A DNA stretch of 64,000 nucleotides from Owenweeksia sp. (GTDB lineage: Bacteria; Bacteroidota; Bacteroidia; Flavobacteriales; Schleiferiaceae), in contig JANQPD010000030.1 in the NCBI GenBank assembly GCA_028285465.1, forward strand, positions 62,001-126,000, in the 5' to 3' direction. Under the pieces are notes generated by a model. That model had not been told where the DNA came from, ran no database searches, and saw nothing but the letters and a program-made list of their open reading frames with translations. Made by a program: the position numbers and the translations under genes. This document shows, piece after piece, positions 50,004-60,110 of the stretch (positions are counted from its first letter, which is position 1; each line of letters starts with the position of its first letter).

Positions 50004-50650
50004 ACTCTTCTGTTTAACAAACCTTTTGTGCTCCAGGGTCTGTTGTTCAGGTTACCGAGATAATAACTAAACCCTGCGATGCCTATACCTAAAAAACCCC
50101 CGGCCACTACATCTTCCAGGAAATGTTGGGACAGGTAAATACGGGAATACCCCACAAAGGCTGCCACGCCTATACACAACAATTGTACAAAGGGCCTGCG
50201 TGTATAAAAGGCTAAAAGGCCATAGCAGGCGAAGGCCGCTGTTGTATGGCCGGAAGGAAAGCTATTGCTGCTGTGGTTTTCCACGCCCTCTATCAAACGA
50301 AGCGCCTCGCTGCTTTTGAAATAGGCAAACGGGCGCAATTCATCCGGGAAAACCAGTTGCTTTAAAACACCTACCAATACCAAGGTAAGCAAAGCGGCAT
50401 ACAGCATGGCGAGCGCCCGCTTATAGCTTGTGGTAGCCAACCCCAGGATTGCACCCACAAAAACAACCCCGTCCCCCAGGTTGGTACCCCATTTAAAAAC
50501 AGGGTCTAGTAAGGGGTGGTACCAACCGTTTTGGGTAAGGTGGATCACCTCTTTGGGGTAAAGGGCTAAAAAAACAATCCCGGTACATAAGAGAAATGCA
50601 GCCGGGATTAAAAAGTATGTATTGTTGCGGATAAAATGTCCGGCATTCAT
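50000..50650 (-). CDS. PAP2-family phosphatase
   Basis: SFPSGHTTAAFACYGLLAF and YSRIYLSQHFLEDVVAG. Confidence 0.9.
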   Translation of the reverse strand: MNAGHFIRNNTYFLIPAAFLLCTGIVFLALYPKEVIHLTQNGWYHPLLDPVFKWGTNLGDGVVFVGAILGLATTSYKRALAMLYAALLTLVLVGVLKQLVFPDELRPFAYFKSSEALRLIEGVENHSSNSFPSGHTTAAFACYGLLAFYTRRPFVQLLCIGVAAFVGYSRIYLSQHFLEDVVAGGFLGIGIAGFSYYLGNLNNRPWSTKGLLNRRV

Positions 50651-50651
50651 A

Positions 50652-51044
50652 TTACGAACCGATGGTATGCAATAATTCGTTTATCTGGCTGTCCCACAAC
50701 AGCTTGTCTTCTTCCACTTCATCTTCTTCGCTGTGGTCGATCACCATTAGGGAAGTATCATTGGTCAGCTCATCTACCACGATCTTAAATTCGAAAAAAT
50801 ACTTATTTCCCTCTTCTTCGTCTTCTTCCCAGCGAAAACGGATGAAAACATCTTTCTTTTTGCCCAATAAGATGGCCGTACGTTCTTCATCATCCCAGAT
50901 AAACGTAAACTTTTCCCCACGGGAATTCACATCATCACAAAACCATTCAGACAGGCCGCTGGGTGTGGAAAGAAAAGGAAAAAGCATTTGGGGCGAGGCC
51001 TTTACAGGAAACTCTAGTTCGTATTTGATGCGCTCTGTAGTCAT
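50652..51044 (-). CDS. START-like domain protein
   Basis: YELEFPVKASPQMLFPFLSTPSGLSEWFCDDVNSRGEKFTFIWDDEERTAILL. Confidence 0.87.
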   Translation of the reverse strand: MTTERIKYELEFPVKASPQMLFPFLSTPSGLSEWFCDDVNSRGEKFTFIWDDEERTAILLGKKKDVFIRFRWEEDEEEGNKYFFEFKIVVDELTNDTSLMVIDHSEEDEVEEDKLLWDSQINELLHTIGS

Positions 51045-51193
51045 AAGCTGTGTTGAAAATGAAAGAGGCGCAATATAAAAAATATTGGATTCGAAAAAAT
51101 GTAAAAAAGAGAATAGGGCGCTTTTTCAAAAACAATATTGGAGTATATTTGCAGCCCTCAAAACGAAGCAGTAATATAACTGCTTTGCAGGAT

Positions 51194-51267
51194 GGCGAGG
51201 TAGCTCAGGCGGTTAGAGCGCAGGATTCATAACCCTGAGGTCGGGAGTTCGAGTCTCCCCTTCGCTA
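51194..51267 (+). tRNA. tRNA-Met (CAT)
   Basis: Cloverleaf: GGCGAGG acceptor, TAGCTCAGGCGGTTAGAGC D-arm, CAGGATTCATAACCCTG anticodon arm with CAT, GGGAGTTCGAGTCTCCC T-arm, CTTCGCT. Confidence 0.95.
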
Positions 51268-51273
51268 CTAAAT

Positions 51274-51312
51274 AAAGGCACACCCATTAAGGGATCGTGC
51301 CTTTTATTTTTC
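51274..51312 (+). terminator. Terminator after tRNA
   Basis: AAAGGCAC...GTGCCTTTT followed by ATTTTT. Confidence 0.7.
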
Positions 51313-51733
51313 ATGGGTCTATCAGGTCAGACAAGGTTTCCGGGCATAACCGCCAAGGACCTGCAGGAGGAAGGTTAGACCCGGTCTTTTCCCCTTTTCT
51401 GGCCTCCCATAATAAAATATTTAAAGGCCTAGGGTCTCCCGTTTTTTCTTTGCCTCGGGATTTGAAATACACTCTTACAGAACCGGGCCGGACCATTGCT
51501 TATGGCTGGGTCAAAAAAGCAAAAGCGGCATACAATTACTTTTTACCTTTCCGGATTGGTATTGGATTGTGTTGATCAACACGTGGTTTTTACAAAAACA
51601 ACAGAAAGCAAGCTTTAACATCCATTCTGTTAAGTACCCGAAGGCCAAAGGTGATAAACACCCATGGGTAGATGAAAGAGACTATGCTCTCTTTACCCTC
51701 CTATGTGCAAAGGAAGATATGCCTAAACCCTAA

Positions 51734-52186
51734 ATGAATTTCACTATGAAAGATGCATTTTTAGAAGAAGCCATCAAAGAGGCCAAAAAAGGACTGGACG
51801 AAGGGGGAATACCCATTGGCAGCGTACTTATTTATAAAGGAAAGATATTGGGAAAAGGCCACAATAAAAGAGTTCAGGAGGGCAGTGTTGTACTGCATGG
51901 AGAAATGGACGCTTTGGAAAATGCGGGCAGGCAACCTGCTTCCGTATACAAGGAGTCTGTACTTTACACTACGCTTTCCCCCTGCCCCATGTGCACGGGC
52001 GCCATTTTGCTATATGGCATTCCTAAAGTAGTAATTGGTGAGCATAAAACCTTTATGGGGGCCGAAGAACACCTAAGGGCAAACGGGGTTGAGGTAGTGG
52101 TGGCAAACGATGCCGAATGCATTTCTATGATGCGGGCCTTTATAAAAAAACGCCCCGGGCTTTGGAATGAAGATATTGGGGTTTAA
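51734..52186 (+). CDS. Nucleoside (cytidine/guanine-type) deaminase
   Basis: VLHGEMDALENAG and TLSPCPMCTGAILLYGI zinc motifs. Confidence 0.92.
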   Translation: MNFTMKDAFLEEAIKEAKKGLDEGGIPIGSVLIYKGKILGKGHNKRVQEGSVVLHGEMDALENAGRQPASVYKESVLYTTLSPCPMCTGAILLYGIPKVVIGEHKTFMGAEEHLRANGVEVVVANDAECISMMRAFIKKRPGLWNEDIGV

Positions 52187-52236
52187 GCAGAGAGGCCCGG
52201 TTGTGAAGAAGGTCTAAAAAGCAATACCCCCTGTTC

Positions 52237-52617
52237 TTACTTCAATGCCTGGTGTAAGGCAATTCTATTGCCCTCGCTGTCTTCAAATTCGGCCACAAAG
52301 CCTAAATCGCCATTAGACGTTTTGGGATAGAGTACCTGTCCCCCGCTTTGTAAAACCTGCGCCAGCGTTTTATCGATATCCCCGGTACCAAAATAAAGAA
52401 TAGCCCCCTCTTTTGTAGGCTTATACACGGCTCCTTTGGCCAAAGCCCCGGAGATGCCGGGATGGGCATCTGAAAAAGGGAACAAAGCCATTTCATTTTC
52501 GTCAATAATGTCTTTTTCAAAACGAACGCCAAATACGTTCCTATAAAATTGCATTGCCCGGTGCATATCGGTTACAGGGATCTCAAAATACACAACGGGA
52601 TTATACGGTTCGCTCAT
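52237..52617 (-). CDS. VOC/glyoxalase-family protein
   Basis: VVYFEIPVTDMHRAMQFYRNVFGVRF...VAEFEDSEGNRIALHQ. Confidence 0.9.
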   Translation of the reverse strand: MSEPYNPVVYFEIPVTDMHRAMQFYRNVFGVRFEKDIIDENEMALFPFSDAHPGISGALAKGAVYKPTKEGAILYFGTGDIDKTLAQVLQSGGQVLYPKTSNGDLGFVAEFEDSEGNRIALHQALK

Positions 52618-52720
52618 GTCTCCTTCTGCTTGATTTTCAATTGGTTCTTTTCAAAAGCCTTGTATCGGGCTCACTACCTTGCCTTTTTTCTTATTCCGGG
52701 GTTCTTAAACGTAGGCTGCT

Positions 52721-53716
52721 TTATGCAGTATTCATCCGGTCCAAAAACCTCAATGATTCCCTGACCACCTCTCTCCCATCCTCTCCCCACCAGCAGAAGT
52801 GGCCCCCGGCCTTGACGAATGTACAAGTTCCATTGACCAGGTGCGTATTCAGACGGTCAAAATGATCGCGGGAAACATCTTTATCCACGTGAGATGCAAA
52901 GGCCCGTACAGGCATATCTATTTTACCCCAGTTAAAAGTGTGTGGTGCGGATGCTTTTTCTACCTCATCCATCATACCGGTATACAGTTTACTCATAGGC
53001 GCGAGTGCACACACAAACTGCCTTACCCGTTTTTTCTCTGCTTTGTGGTTGACGATCCATGTGGCCAGTGTGTTCCTTTCTCTTTTACTGAGGTTTGCCT
53101 CTGTTTTCAAGAAGCTGATAATTATCGATTTAGGAAAAAGGTATACTGCCCGTACCATCAGCCAGGAAATGATGTCTTTCGCTTTATCGGACATCACCAA
53201 CTTTCCCAGGTGTGAATTAACGGCCTCCTGATTGGGGCGATATTCGCCCGTAACCGGGCTCCATAGAACCATAGACCGCACGGTAACAGCATAGTTTTGT
53301 GTGTAGTAAAGTGCTGACAAGCCCCCCATAGATACGCCAAATACATTAAGCTCTTTAATGCCCAGGCTCTTGACTACTTCATGGTAGATCTTTGCGTGGC
53401 CTTCGATGGAGTCTACCACATCAACAGGCATATCGTAATAACCGGGTCGGTTTACAGCAATTATCCTGTACCCTCTTTCCATCAGCCAGTCGAATGCAGC
53501 GGCGATATCTATGCCTGCACCCCCGCCGGTAGAAAAAAGAATAACGGGGCCTTCTTGGGGGCCAAGGTCCAGGTACTTCACCTTTCCATATCGGGTATCG
53601 GTCTCGGCAAAAGAGGAAAGCACTCTTTTCCGTTGTGCTCTAAAATAGTAGTAATCCCCTACGCCCACCATCAGTGCTAAAATGAGGATGAGGAAAACCA
53701 GGATGAGTAAGTCCAT
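52721..53716 (-). CDS. Alpha/beta hydrolase
   Basis: LNVFGVSMGGLSALYYT nucleophile elbow; C-terminal AGGHFCWWGE. Confidence 0.87.
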   Translation of the reverse strand: MDLLILVFLILILALMVGVGDYYYFRAQRKRVLSSFAETDTRYGKVKYLDLGPQEGPVILFSTGGGAGIDIAAAFDWLMERGYRIIAVNRPGYYDMPVDVVDSIEGHAKIYHEVVKSLGIKELNVFGVSMGGLSALYYTQNYAVTVRSMVLWSPVTGEYRPNQEAVNSHLGKLVMSDKAKDIISWLMVRAVYLFPKSIIISFLKTEANLSKRERNTLATWIVNHKAEKKRVRQFVCALAPMSKLYTGMMDEVEKASAPHTFNWGKIDMPVRAFASHVDKDVSRDHFDRLNTHLVNGTCTFVKAGGHFCWWGEDGREVVRESLRFLDRMNTA

Positions 53717-54135
53717 ACAGAAAATTTTTCACCTTCGGCCTCCTGCGGGCAGAGGGTCGGGTTTTATGTTATGCGCTTTATGGTATGGCGAATTTACACT
53801 GCTTTATCCACGTTTTGGGATTAAGCTTTTATTAACCCTTTTGGTTTGGTCTCGATGCTATTTAATCCCGGTGCTTTCTTCAGAATCTATATGCCTTGTT
53901 ATTTGTAGCAAAGCAGGTCAAGGCTTGAAGAACGAACCTCATTCTCAACTCACCCTAACACACGCGCTTTTCTGTGGCTACTCAGGGTGGCTGATCGCCT
54001 TATATCATCCGTTTAAAGGCCCTGTCATCATTAGTAAGCATGTGGAGCGTGACTGTATTGAGAAGTGCCCTGGGCATTACGTTTGCTTACCGGATCACAC
54101 TTGCCCCGATACCCATGCGAGAAGGCACCACAAGC

Positions 54136-54411
54136 CTATTCGTACTGAATACCTTTGGCATCCAGCGCTCTTTTCTCGGCCTCGCTCATCGTATTTACGT
54201 CCAGCCAATAGGTAATGCCGCAGCGGGCAAAAGCGGCTGTAACCAAGATCATTATAGCATATATGCCAATAAAAACAGCGGCAAGCCCGGTGACTACCTC
54301 CAAATACCATAAACCCAGAAAAAAGAGCGCGATACACGTTCTGATAATCCGGTCTGTTTTACCGATATTTCGCCTGAATGTATACGAAAGCCCTTTTAAA
54401 AATCGATTCAT
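54136..54411 (-). CDS. DUF2892/YgaP-like small membrane protein
   Basis: RNIGKTDRIIRTCIALFFLGLWYL...AFARCGITYWLDVNT. Confidence 0.75.
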   Translation of the reverse strand: MNRFLKGLSYTFRRNIGKTDRIIRTCIALFFLGLWYLEVVTGLAAVFIGIYAIMILVTAAFARCGITYWLDVNTMSEAEKRALDAKGIQYE

Positions 54412-54924
54412 TATATACTCTTATTTTAAGCTTATTTTTTCCTCTTAAGCGCCTGTTATTTTCCCCCTAATTTATCTACACCTTAGCACAAAGCTTTTCC
54501 CACGGTTTTGTCCCTCCCGCATGTCCAATAGCTCGCTTCTGAGTAAAGCTGTTCGTTGAATACTTATCTAAGAGGTACCTGTAAAATACAGTTTACCTTC
54601 TACAGGGGTCTTGTAGCTAAACCCTTGACCTGTAGTGAGGTTGTCTGGTAAGACGTTTGTAATTTTAGGATAGCGCTTTTAGCACGTTAAATGTAGTAAT
54701 TTATCTTTTCATTTTTCATGCTATTACTCCTACATTTTTGGGCGGCATTTCTGAATAAAGACACTATAACAGTAACCGTATACATGCCTGGTGTGCTCAG
54801 AGCCCTAAAGCAGGTTTCCGTGTATGCTTTGAGTTCCGCTTATGGGCGACCTGAATAGTCTTCTGCCCCAGGGCTGCTCTCCGTTTGCGGGAACGATGTA
54901 TGATCTTGTTTGTTTTTTGCATAT

Positions 54925-55110
54925 GTGAAGTATTCACCCGGTCTAAATATTTTAATAATTCCCTGGAAAATCTTCTCCCACTCTATCCCACGAGTAGAAT
55001 AACCCCTGCTTTGGCGAATGTACAAGATCTGTTCACCAGATGTATTTGAATGGTCAGAATGTGGGGTGAGAAACATCTTTGTCTACATGAGGTGCAAAAC
55101 CAACATAGGG
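54925..55110 (-). pseudogene. Remnant of a second alpha/beta-hydrolase C-terminus, paralogous to 52721-53716
   Basis: GTATTCACCCGGTCTAAA...GGCGAATGTACAAG...GAGAAACATCTTTGTCTACATGAGGTGCAAA tracks GTATTCATCCGGTCCAAA...GACGAATGTACAAG...GGGAAACATCTTTATCCACGTGAGATGCAAA at ~52737-52903. Confidence 0.7.
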
Positions 55111-55371
55111 CCATCCCGCATAGTATAGCGGAAAGAGGTTAAAATAAAAGAAAGCACATTTGGATCCAACCTGAATTATGGAAGGGCTTTGCTCTGCTTT
55201 TCTCTTTAAAGCGTAAATCCCCAAAAGCAGGAGCTGAGATTATCGTCACTAAACCTGCCCAGTTTATTTTTATGTCATTTTTGCCAAATTAATGTTGTTC
55301 TAAAATATTATTTTTGAGAATCTTATATATAAAAGGTATCATTTTAGTTATACACGCAACTGTTCATAGCT

Positions 55372-58300
55372 GTGACTTTGAGAAAAAGAATAGGATGTAT
55401 CGTTGCCTTACTCCTGCTTTTAGCGGGCAATCAGGCACTTTATGCCCAGCTTAGTATCTTCACCAATGAGGATGGCTTGCCCAATCGATTTGTCAGGCAA
55501 ACCCTGGAAGATCATGAAGGTTTTCTATGGGTAGCCACCGATAACGGCCTGGCCCGCTTTGACGGGAATGAATTCTCTATTCTTAAAGACGTAGGAAAAG
55601 ACTCGGCTAATCTCACAAGCCCACATATCAGTTCCCTGGCCAAAACGCCTGGCGGCCAACTTGTAATAGGTACCTCAAAGGGGCTTGCCATTTTATCTGC
55701 TGACCGAAACAGCTTGTGGTACCCCATCCCGGATAGTAGCCCTGCAGCTGGCCAACCCATTACTTCCATTGCTGTTTTTGACAATGGACATATTGCTTTT
55801 ACTACCCAAGAAGAGCAGCTATACATGCTGTTCGAAGAGCAACAACTAAAGCACGTGAATCTAGGCGGTAAAGCCAATAAGTTATGTTCTATCGATAGCA
55901 ACAGGGTACTGGTACTCAACTGTTCGGACCGTAGCGGTACATTTTGGATCATTAATTCATCCGGAGAGATCATACAAAAGAGCCGGACTGCGTTTCCCTA
56001 TGTCGATGGGGTGATCGGTCCTGAGAAGAGGGTTTACTTTACTTTTGACCACGTAGTAAAGTCCACAACATGGGAGTTTTGGGTAGAAGCTTATTCCCTT
56101 GTGGGTGAACGCGTTAAACGGTGGAAATTAGAAGGTGATTTGCCCATTATAGGTGGATCCACCTTAAGTGATATCATCTTTTATTCGGGTGGGTATTTGT
56201 GGTTAAATCCAACTGGAGAAGTCATTGTTCGTCTTGACCCTTCCGAGGGTGATTTTTCGTTTTTCACAGGAAATGAGATTGGCAAAAGCCCTTCAATTGC
56301 TGTTACTAATTTCACGCATGTTTTGGAGGATCGTAATGAGAATCTATGGTTTTCCTCAAACGGGGGACTCATTGGTTTTAACCAAAAACAAAAGGCCTTT
56401 AAGGTTCTAAAACCAGACAGGATCCCCAAAGATGATATTTTCAGTACACGCATCATTTATCCCTGGGGTGACAAACATTTTTTAATCTCACTATACAACA
56501 GTTCATTCTTATTAAACAGGGAAACTCATGAATTTACCCGCTATGATCACATTCCGGGGAATCATTCTACCATATCCGTCCGTTCCATTCTTTCTTTTGG
56601 GGCCGATAGCCTTTTAGTAGGTACGGAATTGCTATCTCTGTATTGGCTCAAAGGTGGAAAAAAAGTACTTGAAAATGCCTTGTTGGATTCTGAACCCATA
56701 AAACCTATATCGACTATGGTTTGTGACCTTCAGGGAAGAGTATGGGTAGGAGGACAGACAGGCTTCTATCGTTATGACGCTAAAATCAAAAAGCTTCATT
56801 CAGTTTCGGGGTTTGAAAATAACAATGAAAGCACAAGAAGGATTTATGAGCTGCAATACGACCCGGAAATGAACCTCATATGGATGGCTAGCGATAGGGG
56901 CCTAATAAAATTCGAAGTAGAAACGGGCCAGTATCAAGTATATGACCTCTTGTTACCCAATAGCCCTTTAGCAAATATCATTTCTACCTGCCTGGTGTTA
57001 CAAAAAGAGGTACTATGGATAGGTACCCGGGAAAGCGGCTTGATAAAATTTGATAGGGCTACGGAAAAGATCACCCATTTTACTGCCCAAAACGGACTCA
57101 GCGATAATCTTGTTTACTCTGCACTTGAAGATGCAAAGGGCAGGCTTTGGCTGGGTACGGCTAATGGGCTATCTGTTTTTGACCCCGCAACGGAAAAGTT
57201 TACAACTTTCTATAGAAAAGATGGGATTGCACACAACGAGTTTAACACAGGTTCAACATACCGCTCGGCAAATGGAGAGCTGTATATGGGTGGATTAAAT
57301 GGCATTACCCTGTTTGATCCCGAAGAAGTATTGGCCGACAAAAAGATCCCAGGGTTAAGGCTTTGCAAAATTATCAGGCATGATGGAGCAAGCAACAGGG
57401 AAATAGAAACTACCCATGCCATTGGAGAGTCAAAAAAGCTCACCATTTATCCGAATGACCGGTATTTCTCGGTGTCTTTTTCGTCTGAAGACCTCCTCAA
57501 TCAATCCAATACTTTTGAATATCGCCTGGATGGGCTTGAAAATGATTGGAATTTTCTTGGCACCCAAAAGAGTATCCGTTTTGCAGGCCTATCCACAGGG
57601 AACTATACACTATTCGTTCGAGAAACAGGTAGTGCAGATGATCAAACCGCTAGCCTCATATTACCAATAGAGGTGCTGGCTCCCTGGTATAAAAGATGGT
57701 GGGCTATCTTAATTTCTATTTTATTGGGATTGGCGCTGCTGCTGCTCTTTTATTCATTCAGGATAAAGCAGTTAAGAACCACCAATCAATTAAAGCTGGA
57801 ACAATTAAAAGTGGAAAAGAAGGAAGAACTGGACAAGATGAAATCTGACTTCTTTGCCAATATCTCCCATGAATTTAGAACCCCCCTTACGTTGATTCTA
57901 GGGCCATTGGAAAACAACATGTCCAACAAAAATGGCGGCATTGGTGAAAAACAACAAAACATGATGAGGCGAAATGCCAGGCAGCTCTTATCCCTGATCA
58001 ACCAATTACTGGACCTTAGTAAGCTGGACAACGGAAGTATGAAATTCCAACCCGTAGTAAAGGACCTTGCAGCACATCTACGGTTGATCATCAGCAACTT
58101 TGAAGGCTTGATCACTTTGCGCAACATAGGCCTGCAACCCGCGATACCGGGACGGGAACTGTTGGTCTCTTATGACGTAGACCACATGGAAAAGATTATG
58201 AATAATTTACTTTCCAATGCTTTGAAGTTTTGTGAGCCTGGCGGACGTATAGAAGTGACTTGCCGTAAAAACTATAATGAAACTGTACAAATAGTTGTTG

Positions 58301-59358
58301 CCAATACAGGGAAGATCCCCCCCCATATACTACCTGAGTTATTCACAAGGTTTTACCAACAGGATAAAAACTCAGGACAAGGTACTGGTATTGGCCTGGC
58401 CCTAACCAGGGAACTGGTAGAGTACCACAACGGAACCATTACCGCAAAAAGTGAAAAAGGCATTACCTCCTTTGTTGTTGAGCTACCCCTAAACCTGAAT
58501 GAGAAAAACGTAGAAGAATTACATACGGGCAGCTTCACCAGCCCAACTTTATCACCTATACCTTACGTGGGAACAGCACTCCCCGGGGAACCTGATGACC
58601 GGTCTGTAAAGAAGGACGCTCCTTTGATTCTCGTGGTAGATGACAATGCTGACCTACGGGAATTCCTTACCGATATACTGCGAACAGACTACCAGGTAAT
58701 ACAGGCAGCTAACGGAGTGGAAGGATTAAAACTTGCCTCAGATAGCATCCCCGACCTGGTGATTAGCGACCTTATGATGCCGGAAATGGACGGGCATGAG
58801 CTTTGCCACCGTCTTAAAACCGCTGAGCCCACCAGTCATATTCCGGTAATTCTGCTAACGGCCAAGGCTAACCAGGATAGTAAGTTAAAGGGCCTGGAGA
58901 AAGGGGCGGATGATTATTTGATGAAGCCTTTTAATGGGCCTGAACTCCTAATCCGGGTTAAAAACCTGATCCGTCTAAGGCGCTTATTACAGGAAAAGTA
59001 TAGTGGCAAAAAGCTGGTGAAACTCAACCAAAAATCATCGCTTGACCTTGAAGATGCGTTTATGCAGAAGGTTGTTAAGGTAATCGATGAACATATACAT
59101 CAGGAAGACTTTAGCGTGGATGTGTTTTGCCAAAAACTGTTTTTAAGTCCAAGACAAGTGCAACGGAAGCTTAAAGCCCTTACCAATCAAACCCCCGTTA
59201 GTTTTATTCGGCAATACCGCTTGCAAAAAGCGTATGAAAAGATCCAAAAAGGGGAAATCACTATTTCAGAAGCAGCGGCCTCTGTAGGCATGTCTAACCT
59301 TAGTCATTTCAGCAAAGCCTTTAAAAGAGAGTTTGGGGTAGCGCCCAGCGAAGTTTGA
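55372..59358 (+). CDS. Hybrid two-component system (periplasmic propeller sensor + Y_Y_Y + histidine kinase + REC + AraC HTH)
   Basis: LSIFTNEDGLPNRFVRQTLEDHEGFLWVATDNGLARFDG repeats; FFANISHEFRTPLTLILGP; LVVDDNADLREFL...VISDLMMPEMDG; C-terminal AraC domain SEAAASVGMSNLSHFSKAFKREFGVAPSEV; likely GTG/TTG start. Confidence 0.95.
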   Translation: MTLRKRIGCIVALLLLLAGNQALYAQLSIFTNEDGLPNRFVRQTLEDHEGFLWVATDNGLARFDGNEFSILKDVGKDSANLTSPHISSLAKTPGGQLVIGTSKGLAILSADRNSLWYPIPDSSPAAGQPITSIAVFDNGHIAFTTQEEQLYMLFEEQQLKHVNLGGKANKLCSIDSNRVLVLNCSDRSGTFWIINSSGEIIQKSRTAFPYVDGVIGPEKRVYFTFDHVVKSTTWEFWVEAYSLVGERVKRWKLEGDLPIIGGSTLSDIIFYSGGYLWLNPTGEVIVRLDPSEGDFSFFTGNEIGKSPSIAVTNFTHVLEDRNENLWFSSNGGLIGFNQKQKAFKVLKPDRIPKDDIFSTRIIYPWGDKHFLISLYNSSFLLNRETHEFTRYDHIPGNHSTISVRSILSFGADSLLVGTELLSLYWLKGGKKVLENALLDSEPIKPISTMVCDLQGRVWVGGQTGFYRYDAKIKKLHSVSGFENNNESTRRIYELQYDPEMNLIWMASDRGLIKFEVETGQYQVYDLLLPNSPLANIISTCLVLQKEVLWIGTRESGLIKFDRATEKITHFTAQNGLSDNLVYSALEDAKGRLWLGTANGLSVFDPATEKFTTFYRKDGIAHNEFNTGSTYRSANGELYMGGLNGITLFDPEEVLADKKIPGLRLCKIIRHDGASNREIETTHAIGESKKLTIYPNDRYFSVSFSSEDLLNQSNTFEYRLDGLENDWNFLGTQKSIRFAGLSTGNYTLFVRETGSADDQTASLILPIEVLAPWYKRWWAILISILLGLALLLLFYSFRIKQLRTTNQLKLEQLKVEKKEELDKMKSDFFANISHEFRTPLTLILGPLENNMSNKNGGIGEKQQNMMRRNARQLLSLINQLLDLSKLDNGSMKFQPVVKDLAAHLRLIISNFEGLITLRNIGLQPAIPGRELLVSYDVDHMEKIMNNLLSNALKFCEPGGRIEVTCRKNYNETVQIVVANTGKIPPHILPELFTRFYQQDKNSGQGTGIGLALTRELVEYHNGTITAKSEKGITSFVVELPLNLNEKNVEELHTGSFTSPTLSPIPYVGTALPGEPDDRSVKKDAPLILVVDDNADLREFLTDILRTDYQVIQAANGVEGLKLASDSIPDLVISDLMMPEMDGHELCHRLKTAEPTSHIPVILLTAKANQDSKLKGLEKGADDYLMKPFNGPELLIRVKNLIRLRRLLQEKYSGKKLVKLNQKSSLDLEDAFMQKVVKVIDEHIHQEDFSVDVFCQKLFLSPRQVQRKLKALTNQTPVSFIRQYRLQKAYEKIQKGEITISEAAASVGMSNLSHFSKAFKREFGVAPSEV

Positions 59359-59376
59359 TCTTCAATTTTCAACCCT

Positions 59377-59438
59377 AAACCTCCATTTTGTCGGTTTTGA
59401 ACCATACAAAGTCCTAAATGGGCAAACACGCAAAGCCC
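59377..59438. repeat. ~62-bp intergenic repeat copy 1
   Basis: AAACCTCCATTTTGTCGGTTTTGAACCATACAAAGTCCTAAATGGGCAAACACGCAAAGCCC. Confidence 0.9.
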
Positions 59439-59828
59439 CTATCTACTTTCTTTGTCTTCAAATTGTTAGTTACAAAACATTTAACATCAAACATCTATAA
59501 GAATGTGATTAACAATTTGTTTGAGATTTAACCACCGATTCGGTGTAGGTTTAGCAGATAATACGCCCATCCCCTCTACTCTACTAATTCTAATCCTTTT
59601 TAGTGAGTATTGGCGGGCGTTTATCTTTTTAATTGACACAGCTAACAATCCTTGCCCAATATTGGAGCTAAGGCAAACGCCAAAAGCTACCCCGAAGCAC
59701 CTATTGCTGTAAACGCAAATACCTCCAAAAATTCTTATCCGGATAAAAAAGCTACACAAATAAACTATCCATTTGCTTAGGTCCTTAAACGCTCCGGAGT
59801 CATCAATCTCATTCTTTTTCCTCCTCTA

Positions 59829-59889
59829 AACCTCATTTTGTCGGGTTTGAACCATACAAAGTCGCAAATGAGCAAACACTCAGAGCCCG
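59829..59889. repeat. ~61-bp intergenic repeat copy 2
   Basis: AAACCTCATTTTGTCGGGTTTGAACCATACAAAGTCGCAAATGAGCAAACACTCAGAGCCC. Confidence 0.9.
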
Positions 59890-60110
59890 CTTCCCTCGTC
59901 CTTTGCAGCGCAATCTTAGCTATCACTATTTAAGTGGGTTTAAAACAAAAATCCCTGGGAATAAAATAAATACAGCTGTTTTAAATCTAAAGATACAAGG
60001 CATTAAAAACTGTGTAAGAGATGAACAAAAGCCAAGGACGAAAGGCTCAAAACCAGAGAGAGCTTCCCGGGTATCCATTTAAAAGTTGCAAGAAGATAAG
60101 ATCGAACGAT

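Noticed and set aside
51541-51733. Short in-frame stretch VLINTWFLQKQQKASFNIHSVKYPKAKGDKHPWVDERDYALFTLLCAKEDMPKP* before the deaminase
   Set aside because: No clear start codon context or recognisable family; could be a gene fragment but cannot be supported.
53682-54312. Plus-strand ORFs of 177 and 90 aa
   Set aside because: No recognisable domain; they cover a gene-poor region and overlap the antisense DUF2892-like gene.
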